From CAYNST01 sp964399955 (GTDB lineage Bacteria; Pseudomonadota; Gammaproteobacteria; Pseudomonadales; Cellvibrionaceae), in NCBI GenBank assembly GCA_964399955.1, contig CAYNST010000037.1:1-28356 (forward strand): a DNA stretch of 28,356 nucleotides. Direction: 5' to 3'. This document shows, piece after piece, positions 15,846 through 25,585 of the stretch. The notes below the pieces were generated by a model. That model searched no databases, was not told where the DNA came from, and saw nothing but the letters and a program-made list of their open reading frames with translations. Numbering within the stretch: position 1 is the stretch's first letter; every line of letters starts with the position of its first letter. The position numbers and the translations under genes were made by a program.

Positions 15846-17081
15846 ATGTCGTCTGAGAATACCAAAAAAGTGAATGTCGGAGATCTCAGAGTAGGCATGT
15901 ACGTGTGCAAGCTCGACCGGGATTGGCTCGACACGCCTTTCTTATTGCAAGGCTTCCATATCGAAGAAGAAGAAGACATCGATATCATAGGCGAGTACTG
16001 TGATTACGTCTGGATCGATGACGACAAAACCATACAGAAATTCAGTCCTTTCAGCTCCAATGTGGGTACAGCCGCGCAGATCCGTCCGCGCACGGATCCC
16101 CTGGATTATGAAGTACCGCTGGCGGAAGAGCACCGCCGGGTGATGGGCACCTTCCGTCAGGCCCGCAACCTGACCAAAACCCTGCTGGACGACATCCGCC
16201 TGGGCGGGGTCATCAACACAGAAAAAGCCAAAGAGACGGTCAACGACTGCGTACAGTCGGTTATTCGTCACCCGGACGCCCTGTTGTGGATGTCCAAAAT
16301 GCGAGACGAAAACGAATACACCGCCGAGCACTGTCTCAATGTCTGCATCCTGGCCATTGCCTTTGGTCGTCAACTGGGGCTGAATGAGCAGGAGCTGCAA
16401 AACCTGGGTTTATGCGGCCTGTTGCACGACGTTGGCAAAGTCAAAATCCCCCCGGAAATTCTCAACAAACCCGCCGCGCTGACCACCAAAGAAATGCGCA
16501 TGATGATGGCGCACACGGTGCATGGCCGCAATTTGCTGTTGAGTTCTCCGGGTATCTATTCGGGGGCGGTGGATGTGGCCTACAGCCACCATGAGCGCAT
16601 CGACGGGCGCGGCTACCCGCGCCAATTGCCGGCGCGCAGCATCAGCCGCTTCTCGCGCATCATCGCCATAGTTGACGCCTACGACGCCATGACCGCCGAC
16701 CGTTGTTATCAGCCGGCCAAGACCTCGACCGAGGCCATGAAAATCATCTATCAGGCCCGCGGAACCCATTTTGACGAAGAGCTGGCGCTTAAGTTTTTGC
16801 GCACCGTGGGCCTCTATCCGCCCGGCAGCATCGTCGAGCTCTACTCCGGCGAGATTGGCATAGTCATAGAAACCAATCAGCGCTTTCGCCATCTGCCACG
16901 CATTTTGCTGGTTCGGGATGCCGACAAGCAGCCGCTGGATGAGACCCAGGAGATGGATCTCTCCATGATCGAAAAGGGCGACCTGCCCAAGCAGTATCTG
17001 ATCAAACAGGTCTGGAAGGACAACAGCTTTGGCGTCCAGCTGCGCGAGTATCGCGAGCGCGGCATGCTGCTGACGGGCTAG
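15846..17081 (+). CDS. HD-GYP domain protein with DUF3391-like N-terminus (c-di-GMP phosphodiesterase candidate)
   Basis: 411 residues. The N-terminal ~130 residues fit DUF3391 (VGDLRVGMYVCKLDRDWL, then the acidic EEEEDIDIIG and YVWIDDD). The HD-GYP domain spans ~140-340, with His162, the HD pair in LLHDVGKVKIP (194-195), HTVHG, HHERIDGRGYP (248-258) and DAYDAMTADR (277-286). All expected metal ligands and the GYP signature are present, so it should hydrolyse cyclic di-GMP to pGpG or GMP in the cytoplasm. There is no receiver domain, so the input signal probably comes through the N-terminal region. GAGG precedes the ATG by 5-6 nt. Its stop is 7 bp from the end of the convergent giant kinase, so the transcripts' 3' ends probably overlap. 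Confidence 0.93.
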   Translation: MSSENTKKVNVGDLRVGMYVCKLDRDWLDTPFLLQGFHIEEEEDIDIIGEYCDYVWIDDDKTIQKFSPFSSNVGTAAQIRPRTDPLDYEVPLAEEHRRVMGTFRQARNLTKTLLDDIRLGGVINTEKAKETVNDCVQSVIRHPDALLWMSKMRDENEYTAEHCLNVCILAIAFGRQLGLNEQELQNLGLCGLLHDVGKVKIPPEILNKPAALTTKEMRMMMAHTVHGRNLLLSSPGIYSGAVDVAYSHHERIDGRGYPRQLPARSISRFSRIIAIVDAYDAMTADRCYQPAKTSTEAMKIIYQARGTHFDEELALKFLRTVGLYPPGSIVELYSGEIGIVIETNQRFRHLPRILLVRDADKQPLDETQEMDLSMIEKGDLPKQYLIKQVWKDNSFGVQLREYRERGMLLTG

Positions 17082-17088
17082 CCCTCGT

Positions 17089-20000
17089 CTAGATCACCTC
17101 GCTCAAAATCTCCAACAGCACCTTGAAGCGCACCGGCTTGGTCAAATAGCTGTCAAAAGTGACGTCGGGCAGTTGGCCACGGAAAGTGGAAGGGCTGTAA
17201 CCCGACAGGGCTACGTAGGTGGCACTGCCGGCGTAACGGCGCTTCAACTGCTGCAGCAATTCGTAGCCGCTCATATCGGGCAGGCCAATATCCAGAATCA
17301 ATACCTCCGGCTGCTGCTCGCTCACTCTGTCCAGAGCGGCCTTCGCGGTGTGTACTGTGGAAACATGGCAGCCGTAGGTTTCAAGCATTGCGCCCAGGCC
17401 GTGGGCAGCGTCTTCGTTGTCGTCCACAATCATGACCCTGAGACCGGGCTTCAACTCGGGTTGCATCGGAGCAGGTGCTTCTGCGGGAGGCGGCACCTGA
17501 AGCTGTACCGGTAGAGTGACACTGAAAGTGGCACCGCGATGCGGCCCCTCGCTTTCAACCTTGACCGACCCGCCGTGCATGTTGGTGAACTGTTGCACCA
17601 GCGATAAGCCAATGCCCAGGCCGGTGTTTCCTGGCTTTTCCGGCGACACCTGCTCGAAAGGATCAAACACGGAGTCGAGCTTCTCGGCCGGTATGCCGAT
17701 ACCACTGTCAGTGACTTTGATTACAACACTGTCGTCTTCCTGCTCCAGCGACACCTCAATGCGGCCGCGCTCGGGGGTGAACTTGCTGGCGTTGGTGAGT
17801 ATGTTGGCAAATACCTGCTCCAGGCGGGTTGCATCAGCCTGTACGTAGATATCCTCTGCCGGGATATCGTAGTGCAGAAGCTGATGTTTCTCCTGAGCCT
17901 TGGTCTGGAAGCTTTCCAGCGATTCCTGCAGCAGCCTGGTAAGGCTGGTGGTTTCTTTGTTAAGAGAAATCTTGCCCAGTGATATGCGGGTCAAATCCAG
18001 CAGGTCGTCCAGCAGTGAGCAAAGCAGCTTGATATTGTTGGACATCATGTCCAGTGCCCAGCGGCCATTGTTCGGGTCCAGTTGCATTATCTGAATGCCG
18101 CTGTTGACTGCCGCCAGGGGGTTCCTCAGCTCGTGTCCGAGCATGGCAATGAACTCGTTCTTTTTGGTGTTCTCTATGCCGAGTTTTTTAACCGCTGCGT
18201 GCAGCGATTCCTCCAGCTTTTTACGCTCGGTAATGTCAATGATCATGCCGATCATCTTGCCCGGCTGGCCGCCACTGAACAGCACCTGCCCGCTGGCTTC
18301 AATCCAGCTTAGCGCCTTGGTGGTTTTGTTGATGACGCGGTAAAAGGTGTGGTAATGGCCCTCGCGTTCGCCCTCCATGGCAGCATTGATGGCGGCGCGG
18401 GTGGGAGCGACGTCGTCCGGATGCAGGCCCTGATAAAAATCGTCTATAGTGACCTTGGCGCCGGCTTCGATGCCCCAGGTGTCCCTGAGGATTTGATCCC
18501 ATACCTGTTCGCCGCTGTGCAGGTCGTACTCGAAGGCGCCGAACCGATTGGAGTCTTTGGCTATGCGCAATTTTTGCTCGCTTTCCGCCAGCTTCAGCTC
18601 CATGGTTTTGCGGGCCGTTATGTCTTGCGCGGTGCCTACCATGCGGGTGGCCTGGCCATTGACAAAAAAGGTTTTGCCGGTGGCTTCTACCCAGCGGACG
18701 GTTTGATCGTGGCGGTTGACCACGCGGTAATCAACTTTCAGGTCGCCGTTGTTATAGCCTTGGGTGGCCTCCTGCAAGGCCTGGATAACACGGTCCCGGT
18801 CGTCGGGGTGAAGCCCGCTTTCGAATATCTCGTTGGTGATGGGGTCCAGGTCTGACGGAACCCCCCACATGGAGCGGATGGTTTGATCCCAGGAGCAAAC
18901 ATTGTTGATGGGATCGTAGTCGTGGATGCCGAGGTTGGCGGCCTGGCGAGCCAGGTTGAAACGCTCTTCACTTTCTCGCAGGCTGATTTCGGCTTTTTTG
19001 CGTTGCAGGGCAACCGACAGCAAGTTGGCAAGTGAAGTCAGGAAATTGGCATCGTCGGTTGTGAATAGGCGCTTACTGCAGGTGTGCACACCGAGCACGC
19101 CGTAGGGCCGCCCGTCCGCCTGAATCACGCAGCTCATGCCGCTCACTACCCCGTGGTCGCGCAGCAGTGCCGGGCCGCTGAAGCGTCTTTCCTGGCGCAG
19201 GTCTTCCACTATCACCACCTGACGCTCCCTCAAGGTATAACCTGCCTGAGAGTCAAGGTCACCGGGTACGCGGGTTTTGCCGGGTTCCACCTTGTTGAAG
19301 CCGACGCCGGCTTTGAGCAAGAGGTCGCCGGTGTCTGCCTGATACTCCAGTACTTTGCAAAATTCAGCATCCAGGGTGTAGGCAGTCTCGCGCGTGATTT
19401 GCTCCATGAGCGCGGTAATATCGTCGGTGCGCATGGCCTCCAGGCCCAGTTTGGCCAGCACCGCGTGTTGATGCTCACGAATGCGCAGGCTGTGGGCTGC
19501 GAGTTTCAAGTCGGTAATGTCGTTGAAGGTCACTACCACGCCGTCTATGCGGCGGTCTTCGGTGCGATAGGGCATAATTCGGCGCACAAACCAGTGCCCG
19601 TCGCCGGTTTCGACTTCCTGCTCGGAAGGTTGCAAACTGTCCAGAACTCTCTTGAGCTCGTTGGTGAACTGCTCGTCAACCAGCGGGCGGGAGATGTCGA
19701 CTATTGGCCGGTTCAGGTCCTGCGGGCCCAGTTGCAGTAAACGTTCCGCCGCCGGGGTGTAGCGTTTGATGCGCAGCTGGTTGTTCAAAAACAGCGTGGC
19801 CTGATTGGAGCTGGAGACAAAATTTTTCAGATCGTTGTGCGCAAGTTGTACTTCGTCAATTTTGTCTTTCAGTTGCGCATTGACAGTGGTCAACTCTTCG
19901 TTGAGCGAGCGCAGTTCTTCGGTGCTGGCCTCCAGCTCCTCATTGGCGGATTGCAGTTCCTCGTTGGTGGACAAGGCTTCTTCATGGGCGGCCTTGAGTT

Positions 20001-22017
20001 CTTCTGTGCTGGTTTCCAGTTCTTCGACGGTGTTTTGCAGTTCCTCGCGGGTTTCCAGCAGCTCACGCTCAATGGCCTCGATCAGCTTCTCCTGGTCGGC
20101 GGTGCCCAGCGGCTGACTCTTGAAGGCGCGCTCTTCCTCTTCCTGATGGCATTCCTCAAAGAGGGCCACCACGGCGCCGTCCTCCAGCCCGGATTGGCTG
20201 GTGCGCCGCAGTGTAATCTTCAGCTGAGGCGGGCCCGGTTGGTCCGGGGTAAAACTTTGCGGGGAGCGCACCACGACCTTGCCCTCCGACCGGCGCGCCT
20301 TGAACAGCCCGCTGCGCATGCGCGAGCGCAGGGCAGGATCCAGCATCTGCACAAAATCCAGGCGCGGCTCGCCCTCGGGTACCCGCATGTACTTGTTCAT
20401 GTTGCCATGAATATAGATGATGCGGTTGTCAGCGCCGATGAGCGCAGCGGGAGCAATGCATTGCAGCAGCGCCTCGCGTGCCTTATCCGCGTGAGTCAGC
20501 GGTTTGTCCCTGCCGCGGCGACTTTGGTCCAGACGAAAATTGGCGGAAGAAACCCCGACTGGCAGAGGCGACGAGGAAGAGCGAACATTGCTGCCCGCCT
20601 GGCGCTCGTAGAGGCGCCACTTTTGCGACAATTGTTTGAAATAGCCTTTTTGTTTGCCGGCACTTTCCGAACTGCCCAGCAGCAGATAGCCGTGCGGGTT
20701 GAGGGCAAAAAAGAAAGATTTCAGCACCCGCTCCTGTACCGGCCGGCGTAGATAAATCAGCAGGTTGCGGCAGCTGATGATATCCATTTTGGAAAAAGGC
20801 GGGTCGGCGTACACATTGTGGGTGGCAAAAGAAATACAGTCGCGCAGATGCGCGTGCACCTTGTAGCTGCCGTTGGCGAGCAAGGTGAAGTATTTTTGTA
20901 GATAGTGCTCCGGCAGGCCCGCCAGGTTGGCGCCGGGGTAAATGCCCTTGCGGGCAACCTTGATGGCCTCTTCGTCAACATCGGTGGCAAAGACCAGCAG
21001 GCGCAAGTCCTGGCCCGACTGTTCAGTGCCCTCCAAAATAAGCATCGCCAGGGAGTAGGCTTCCTCCCCGGTTGCGCAGCCGGCCACCCACAGCCTTATC
21101 TCTGCGCCCGGATGCGCGCGCTTCAACAGACGCCTCAATGCGATGCGCTCAAAGGCGGCAAAGGCTTGCTGATCTCTGAAAAAGTCGGTGACGTTGATGA
21201 GCAGGTCGCAGATCAACTGCTGCCGTTCTTGTTCATTGTTTTGCAGGCGGCTGATGTAAGCAGGTATAGAGGCCTGATTGGTCAAACGCATGCGCCGACA
21301 GATGCGGCGGTGCACTGTGCTTTCCTTGTATTGCGCCAGATCAAAGTTCTCGGCAGTTTCAAGGATCTTGCCAATGGCGGCTATTTGATCTGTGTCCAGA
21401 TCTGCGCTGGGGTCATAGTCTTCGTGGGGGTGGCTGGCGTAATCCAGCAACGCCTGAGGCATGGCCTCAAGCGGCAGTATGCAATCGGCCACACCCGCAT
21501 CTACGGCGTGTGCGGGCATAGACGAGTATTCGGCGGTTTCAGGGTCTTGCACCACCGCCAGGCCGCCAGCGGCCTTCAGTGCGCGCAACCCGGCGGTGCC
21601 GTCACTGCCGGAGCCGGTCAGCAGCACGCCGGCGGCTCGGCTGGCGTAGGCGCGGGCAAGCGAGCGCAACAGGTGGTCAATGGCTACCCGCTGGCCGAGG
21701 CGGTCAGTGGGATAAAGAACCTTCAGGCGCCCGTCCACCACCTCCAGATGGCAGCCCGGCGGGATGACGTACGCCCGATTGGCAAAAATCTCCGCCCCGT
21801 CTTCCGCTTCGCACACCAGTATGGGGCTTTCCTTCAGCAACAGTTCGGCCAGCATGCTGTTGTGATCTGGAGCCAGGTGTTGCACGACGATAAACGCCAG
21901 GCCAGACTCCTGTGGCAGTATCGAAAACAAATGTTTGAGTGCGTTCAGTCCGCCCGCAGATGTGCCTATACCCACCACCAGCCTGGGTTGGTGCTTCGCG
22001 GTTAATTCGGTTTGCAT
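17089..22017 (-). CDS. CheB-CheR-PAS-GAF hybrid histidine kinase with C-terminal receiver
   Basis: 1642 residues. In order: CheB methylesterase domain (1-~195) with Ser20 in GTSAGG, His47 in VQHLAPDH and Asp139 in GSGSDGTAG; CheR methyltransferase (~205-475) with NVTDFFRD and the S-adenosylmethionine loop GCATGEE (313-319); a linker; a long Glu/Leu coiled coil (~642-725); PAS (~740-840); GAF (~860-1000); two further PAS domains (~1020-1266) ending in WVEATGKTFF/WIEASGQVLF-type segments; dimerisation helix with phospho-acceptor His1295 in GHELRNP; ATPase (~1396-1505) with DSGIGIP and TGLGIGLSLV; receiver (~1528-1640) with Asp1576 in LILDIGLPD. No membrane segment is seen, so it is a soluble sensor kinase. 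CheB lacks its usual N-terminal receiver. The only output in the protein is the receiver; a downstream partner is unknown. Start ATG 22017 has a weak GAG upstream. Confidence 0.93.
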   Translation of the reverse strand: MQTELTAKHQPRLVVGIGTSAGGLNALKHLFSILPQESGLAFIVVQHLAPDHNSMLAELLLKESPILVCEAEDGAEIFANRAYVIPPGCHLEVVDGRLKVLYPTDRLGQRVAIDHLLRSLARAYASRAAGVLLTGSGSDGTAGLRALKAAGGLAVVQDPETAEYSSMPAHAVDAGVADCILPLEAMPQALLDYASHPHEDYDPSADLDTDQIAAIGKILETAENFDLAQYKESTVHRRICRRMRLTNQASIPAYISRLQNNEQERQQLICDLLINVTDFFRDQQAFAAFERIALRRLLKRAHPGAEIRLWVAGCATGEEAYSLAMLILEGTEQSGQDLRLLVFATDVDEEAIKVARKGIYPGANLAGLPEHYLQKYFTLLANGSYKVHAHLRDCISFATHNVYADPPFSKMDIISCRNLLIYLRRPVQERVLKSFFFALNPHGYLLLGSSESAGKQKGYFKQLSQKWRLYERQAGSNVRSSSSPLPVGVSSANFRLDQSRRGRDKPLTHADKAREALLQCIAPAALIGADNRIIYIHGNMNKYMRVPEGEPRLDFVQMLDPALRSRMRSGLFKARRSEGKVVVRSPQSFTPDQPGPPQLKITLRRTSQSGLEDGAVVALFEECHQEEEERAFKSQPLGTADQEKLIEAIERELLETREELQNTVEELETSTEELKAAHEEALSTNEELQSANEELEASTEELRSLNEELTTVNAQLKDKIDEVQLAHNDLKNFVSSSNQATLFLNNQLRIKRYTPAAERLLQLGPQDLNRPIVDISRPLVDEQFTNELKRVLDSLQPSEQEVETGDGHWFVRRIMPYRTEDRRIDGVVVTFNDITDLKLAAHSLRIREHQHAVLAKLGLEAMRTDDITALMEQITRETAYTLDAEFCKVLEYQADTGDLLLKAGVGFNKVEPGKTRVPGDLDSQAGYTLRERQVVIVEDLRQERRFSGPALLRDHGVVSGMSCVIQADGRPYGVLGVHTCSKRLFTTDDANFLTSLANLLSVALQRKKAEISLRESEERFNLARQAANLGIHDYDPINNVCSWDQTIRSMWGVPSDLDPITNEIFESGLHPDDRDRVIQALQEATQGYNNGDLKVDYRVVNRHDQTVRWVEATGKTFFVNGQATRMVGTAQDITARKTMELKLAESEQKLRIAKDSNRFGAFEYDLHSGEQVWDQILRDTWGIEAGAKVTIDDFYQGLHPDDVAPTRAAINAAMEGEREGHYHTFYRVINKTTKALSWIEASGQVLFSGGQPGKMIGMIIDITERKKLEESLHAAVKKLGIENTKKNEFIAMLGHELRNPLAAVNSGIQIMQLDPNNGRWALDMMSNNIKLLCSLLDDLLDLTRISLGKISLNKETTSLTRLLQESLESFQTKAQEKHQLLHYDIPAEDIYVQADATRLEQVFANILTNASKFTPERGRIEVSLEQEDDSVVIKVTDSGIGIPAEKLDSVFDPFEQVSPEKPGNTGLGIGLSLVQQFTNMHGGSVKVESEGPHRGATFSVTLPVQLQVPPPAEAPAPMQPELKPGLRVMIVDDNEDAAHGLGAMLETYGCHVSTVHTAKAALDRVSEQQPEVLILDIGLPDMSGYELLQQLKRRYAGSATYVALSGYSPSTFRGQLPDVTFDSYLTKPVRFKVLLEILSEVI

Positions 22018-22519
22018 GAGCTCATGGGCCTACCGGGCGGTGAATGAGGTGCCTGGATGTATTGCAATCCCAGGCAGATGTTGTGGTGTCTGTGGCGCGC
22101 TGCCGATGAACGCAGTAGGCGTTTTGGTGCCATTCGGACGCATGATAAACAAGGCCTGGGCGTTTAGAAAGTGCTTGTTTGGCTATTCAGCGCACATCCA
22201 AAAAGGGTCTGGCAGCGTTGAGAAAGAGTCTTCGCGTTGTGCAGATACACAAGATTCGTCCTGCTTTGAACTCGCCCGAAAACTATTTGAACACGTGCGG
22301 AAAAGGCTGATTGGTTGGACGACCGTCGCTGGGGCCAAATATCTGGTGGAAGAGGGGGCAAGAGTGCCCAGGCGGCAGCCGACCGACGGTTTCTGTGTGG
22401 CCTATACGGGGGTAGTGAACGTTTGGTTCGAACGTGTACTGCAGCCGTAGCAGTGCCGGCAAGCTGGCCGAGGTTGTGCGGGTGCTGCCGGGCTTGGCGG
22501 CACCCGCGTCGGGTGAAAA
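22018..22519. other. 502-bp non-coding region between the kinase and the TPS cluster
   Basis: No frame here has a ribosome-binding site plus plausible protein composition. The region should contain the promoter of the large minus-strand kinase at its left end, though I cannot identify one confidently. At its right end is the hairpin downstream of the second TpsA-type gene. No repeat copy, tRNA or riboswitch was recognised. Confidence 0.5.
22480..22505 (-). terminator. Hairpin downstream of the second TpsA-type gene
   Basis: GGGTGCTGCC (22480-22489) pairs with GGCGGCACCC (22496-22505), a 10-bp stem with one G-U pair and a 6-nt loop, starting 14 bp past the minus-strand stop. It has no T-run, so it is a possible factor-assisted terminator or 3' end protector. 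Confidence 0.4.
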
Positions 22520-25288
22520 TCAGGGCGTGTATGGATTGAGTGTGTCACGCTCTTCGTCAAAGTCCTCGAAGGTATAACTGAGGTCCGGTGCCAGCAGGTT
22601 GATGATATTGGCGCCTTCTCCCAAGGTCAGTGGAATGGGCAGGTCGGCGGCCAGGTCGACGAGGTCGTCACCCGCGCCCAGATCAATGGTGGACATGCCG
22701 AATTCCGATGGCAGGTAGCTGAATGAGCTGCCGATGGTGAACTGGTTGTCAGAGTCAGAACCGTAGATACGGGCAGAGTCAAAACTGGAGCTTTGGTCTA
22801 TGAGCCCGTCCAGCAACAGACTGTTGTGGAAATTGATGTCCAGGAAGCCTGCGCCGGTGAGGATTTGGCTGGTGCCGCTGGCACCCAATTCAATATTGTC
22901 TGCGGCCAGTGCCATAACGCTGTCAGATAGCACAATTCGGGTGTCCGGTGCTTGCGCCAGCGTTGCTCCCCCACCGGTCAAAATGATGCTCAAGGAGGAG
23001 TCTCCAGCGTTGATGTCTCCTAACAGCAAATCGTTCTCCTCTGTCAGGTGTAAATTGGTCACATAGCCAAAGTCTGCGGTTAGCAGGTTGAAGTCGCCGG
23101 ACAAATCCCAATCGGCGCCCGCCTCGCTCATGAGATGGGTGGTGCCGCTGACCTTAGCGGTAGACTCGACTGCTCCAATGGTGCTTAAGGTCAAATTGTC
23201 GGCAACGATTTGTCCTGCATAAAAGCCCCAGATCGAGCGGATATCCACGTTGGCGCCTTCGACCGTCAATGAAGGGCGAAAGTCTTCGATTCGCAGGGCT
23301 ATGTCGCCACCAGCGGTCGCCAGGACGTCTACTTCAGCGCCGTCCGTATCGCCGAACTCCTGCGGAGCCAGGTGCAGATAGGCATCTTCAAAAACAATAT
23401 CGCCAGCTGCGCGGGCGCTGTAGTTGCCACCGTAAGTATGGATGTTGGATGTATGTAGCAGGCTGCCCTCATGCGCGGTCAAGGCGAGGTGAATGGGCTG
23501 AACCTGCTGACCAAAATCCGGGTAGCCCACGCCAATCCGAGGGAGCCCCTCAAATAGGTCGGCTTCCAGGGTCACCTGGGTTGCCTGTGTTGCGCGGCTG
23601 TTGTCCAGCGTCAGGCCCGACAGCTGCGCTCGGCCAGCGGCCAGGCTGAAGTTGTGACGCAGCTCCAGGGTGACGGGTGTATAGCGGCCCAGCTCAAGAT
23701 CGCCTGCTGCCGACAGAGAAACATTGCCGCTGGCCATGGCCTGCTGCAAAGATGCCTGGTTGATGCTGAAAAGGCTATTGCCCCCCGCTACGGATAATTG
23801 ACTGGCCGCCAGATTAAGGGAGCCGGCTGCCGCCGCACTGTTGCCCGTCAAATCTGCGCTTCCGTTGAAGCTTAGTAGCCCCTCGCTTGCAAGCCCAATG
23901 ACGCCACCGTCACCGGTTTGGCTGCGGGTGCTGAACCGTCCCTCTGCCAAGGTGGCGCTGCGGGACCAGACGTTGACATTGCCGCCCTTGCCGCTGTTTG
24001 CAAACCCTTGAGCAAGGACCTGCGCGTTGGCGCCAACCAGGGTGAAGTCGGTGTTGGTCAGTTGTGACCCGCCTGCGGAATTTCTGCCGCCCACGCTGAT
24101 GGTGCCGCCGCTGACCCCACCGCTGGCACCTATGCCCGAGTAGTCCGCCAAAGTGACTTCCCGCCCCAGTAAAGTCACTGAGCCGCCCACGGCTCCCGCG
24201 TGGGCCACGATGGTGCCTGAGCCCGAAACGCGATTTCGGCCTGAGGCCGCCAAAACGACGGTGCCGCCCTCGCCGGCGTTGTACAGGTTGTTGGCGTTGA
24301 TCAGCCCGGAGTGCTGCACTTGTTCGCCCAGTAGTACCACCGAGCCTCTGCCGTCAGAGCCGCTAAACATTGGGTTGCTGCTGCTGGACGTGGTGGCGCT
24401 GACAGTAACCGTGCCGCTGTTGACCAGATTTGCCCCGCGGCCCAAGGTGAAGCTGCCGTCATCATGTACCAGCACCTCGGTGTTCCCCACCAAATCACCG
24501 GCGTTGACCGCCTGGCTGAACACATCTTGGCTGGTGCTGGCGGTCAGCAATACTCTGCCGCTCGGCGCATTGATTCGGCCGCTGTTGAGCACTGCAGCTT
24601 CGGTACCTAAACTGCGCTGCAGAGTCTCTCTGGTGACTCGCACACCCAAAAACCCTTGCGGGTCAAAGGTCAGGACCGCTTCCCTTCCCGCTGCCAGGGT
24701 TACGCTGCCCAACTGTGCACTGATCAATCCTTCGTTGGCTACCTGGGTGCCAACCAGAGCCAGGTTTCCGCCGGTTGAGGCATTGATCACCCCGTGGTTG
24801 ATCACCAGCCCGCTGCGCCCGTTCACCGCTCGCAACCTCAGGTCGCCATTTATAAAGTCGCTTGCGTCGACATCAAGCCCGGACGCGACCAATCCACCTA
24901 CGTTGACCTGTGCGCTGTTGCCAAAGATGATGCCGTTGGGATTCACCAGCACGACATGCCCGTTCGCGTCCAGGCGCCCGAGGATCTCGCTGCCATCGTT
25001 GCCGATGATCCTATTCAGCGCCAGAGACTCCTGGGTCGGCTGAATGAACTCAACTCTCTCGTCTGCGGCGATGTTGAAAGATTCCCAGTCTATGGCCAGG
25101 CGGTTGGTCTCCTGCACAATCGTTGTGTCATTGCCCGCGTGCGTGATGCTGCCTTCGCCGCCAACAACCGTGCCGCCATTGGGTGCGGCATGGGCATGGC
25201 CGGCGAGCGCAACAGTCATGGCGACAGCGGCGTAGACCTTGCGGTGGTGAAATAGGTTACGGTCGGGCTGTACTTGTGAAATATTCAT
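22520..25288 (-). CDS. Two-partner-secretion exoprotein (TpsA-like, haemagglutination activity domain), paralogue 2
   Basis: 922 residues. A Sec signal peptide of the extended TpsA type (KVYAAVAMTVALAGHAHA, cut before APNGG, ~34 residues) leads into the TPS domain that TpsB outer-membrane transporters recognise: VVGGEGSI, RLAIDWESFNI, LNRIIGNDGSEILGRLDANG and NPNGIIFG. The middle is a repetitive Gly/Ser/Asn/Thr/Val-rich beta-helix (patterns such as GGNLALVG and LGSVTLAAGREAVL). The last ~60 residues hold RTX-like motifs LGAGDDLVDL and LGEGANIINL. No cysteine is present. GGAG lies 6 nt before the ATG at 25288; a TTG at 25300 is in frame but less likely. It lies 293 bp downstream of a paralogue on the same strand. 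At ~900 residues it is small for an adhesin and lacks a recognisable toxin end. No TpsB gene is in the window. Confidence 0.88.
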   Translation of the reverse strand: MNISQVQPDRNLFHHRKVYAAVAMTVALAGHAHAAPNGGTVVGGEGSITHAGNDTTIVQETNRLAIDWESFNIAADERVEFIQPTQESLALNRIIGNDGSEILGRLDANGHVVLVNPNGIIFGNSAQVNVGGLVASGLDVDASDFINGDLRLRAVNGRSGLVINHGVINASTGGNLALVGTQVANEGLISAQLGSVTLAAGREAVLTFDPQGFLGVRVTRETLQRSLGTEAAVLNSGRINAPSGRVLLTASTSQDVFSQAVNAGDLVGNTEVLVHDDGSFTLGRGANLVNSGTVTVSATTSSSSNPMFSGSDGRGSVVLLGEQVQHSGLINANNLYNAGEGGTVVLAASGRNRVSGSGTIVAHAGAVGGSVTLLGREVTLADYSGIGASGGVSGGTISVGGRNSAGGSQLTNTDFTLVGANAQVLAQGFANSGKGGNVNVWSRSATLAEGRFSTRSQTGDGGVIGLASEGLLSFNGSADLTGNSAAAAGSLNLAASQLSVAGGNSLFSINQASLQQAMASGNVSLSAAGDLELGRYTPVTLELRHNFSLAAGRAQLSGLTLDNSRATQATQVTLEADLFEGLPRIGVGYPDFGQQVQPIHLALTAHEGSLLHTSNIHTYGGNYSARAAGDIVFEDAYLHLAPQEFGDTDGAEVDVLATAGGDIALRIEDFRPSLTVEGANVDIRSIWGFYAGQIVADNLTLSTIGAVESTAKVSGTTHLMSEAGADWDLSGDFNLLTADFGYVTNLHLTEENDLLLGDINAGDSSLSIILTGGGATLAQAPDTRIVLSDSVMALAADNIELGASGTSQILTGAGFLDINFHNSLLLDGLIDQSSSFDSARIYGSDSDNQFTIGSSFSYLPSEFGMSTIDLGAGDDLVDLAADLPIPLTLGEGANIINLLAPDLSYTFEDFDEERDTLNPYTP

Positions 25289-25581
25289 ATTGCTCTCCAA
25301 AGGGTGGCGGTTGCTTTGTCATTTTGGTGCGGCAGATGCGGAGATCCAGATACGCCCATGCAAATGTATTACTACGAAATTAGAGGCTGCCTCGGTTGCA
25401 TGCTTGAGGGTGACCTCCAGGTGGCGTCGCGCATCCGGATGATAACCCGTTCAGGAATGTTCGGGTGGCACTATTCCGTAAGGGACCGGACTCCGGTTTC
25501 TGTTTCTTGAATCGGTTCAAACGGCAGATGGCACATTGATGATGCTGAGACAGGGCGCCAGGCGCGCCTAGGCGCCGTGGC
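25289..25581. other. Intergenic region between the two TpsA-type genes
   Basis: 293 bp. The left edge carries the GGAG ribosome-binding site of paralogue 2; the right edge carries the palindrome at the end of paralogue 1. A 68-codon plus-strand frame (25304-25510) is not supported. No clear promoter is visible for paralogue 2, so read-through from paralogue 1 remains possible. Confidence 0.5.
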
Positions 25582-25585
25582 TCAG
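25545..25585. terminator. GC-rich palindrome at the end of the first TpsA-type gene
   Basis: CTGAG (25545-25549) and CTCAG (25581-25585) bracket an internal palindrome with two GGCGCC blocks around AGGCGCGCCT. It overlaps the minus-strand stop codon (25582-25584). A strong hairpin is expected on both strands but no T-run follows. It may terminate or attenuate transcription between the paralogues. Confidence 0.4.

Noticed and set aside
22164..22361. 65-codon minus-strand frame in the gap beside the kinase
   Set aside because: No ribosome-binding site and a low-information translation.
25304..25510. Small plus-strand frame with two CxxC motifs between the TpsA-type genes
   Set aside because: GTG start without a ribosome-binding site, no recognisable domain, and composition typical of a chance frame in GC-rich DNA.
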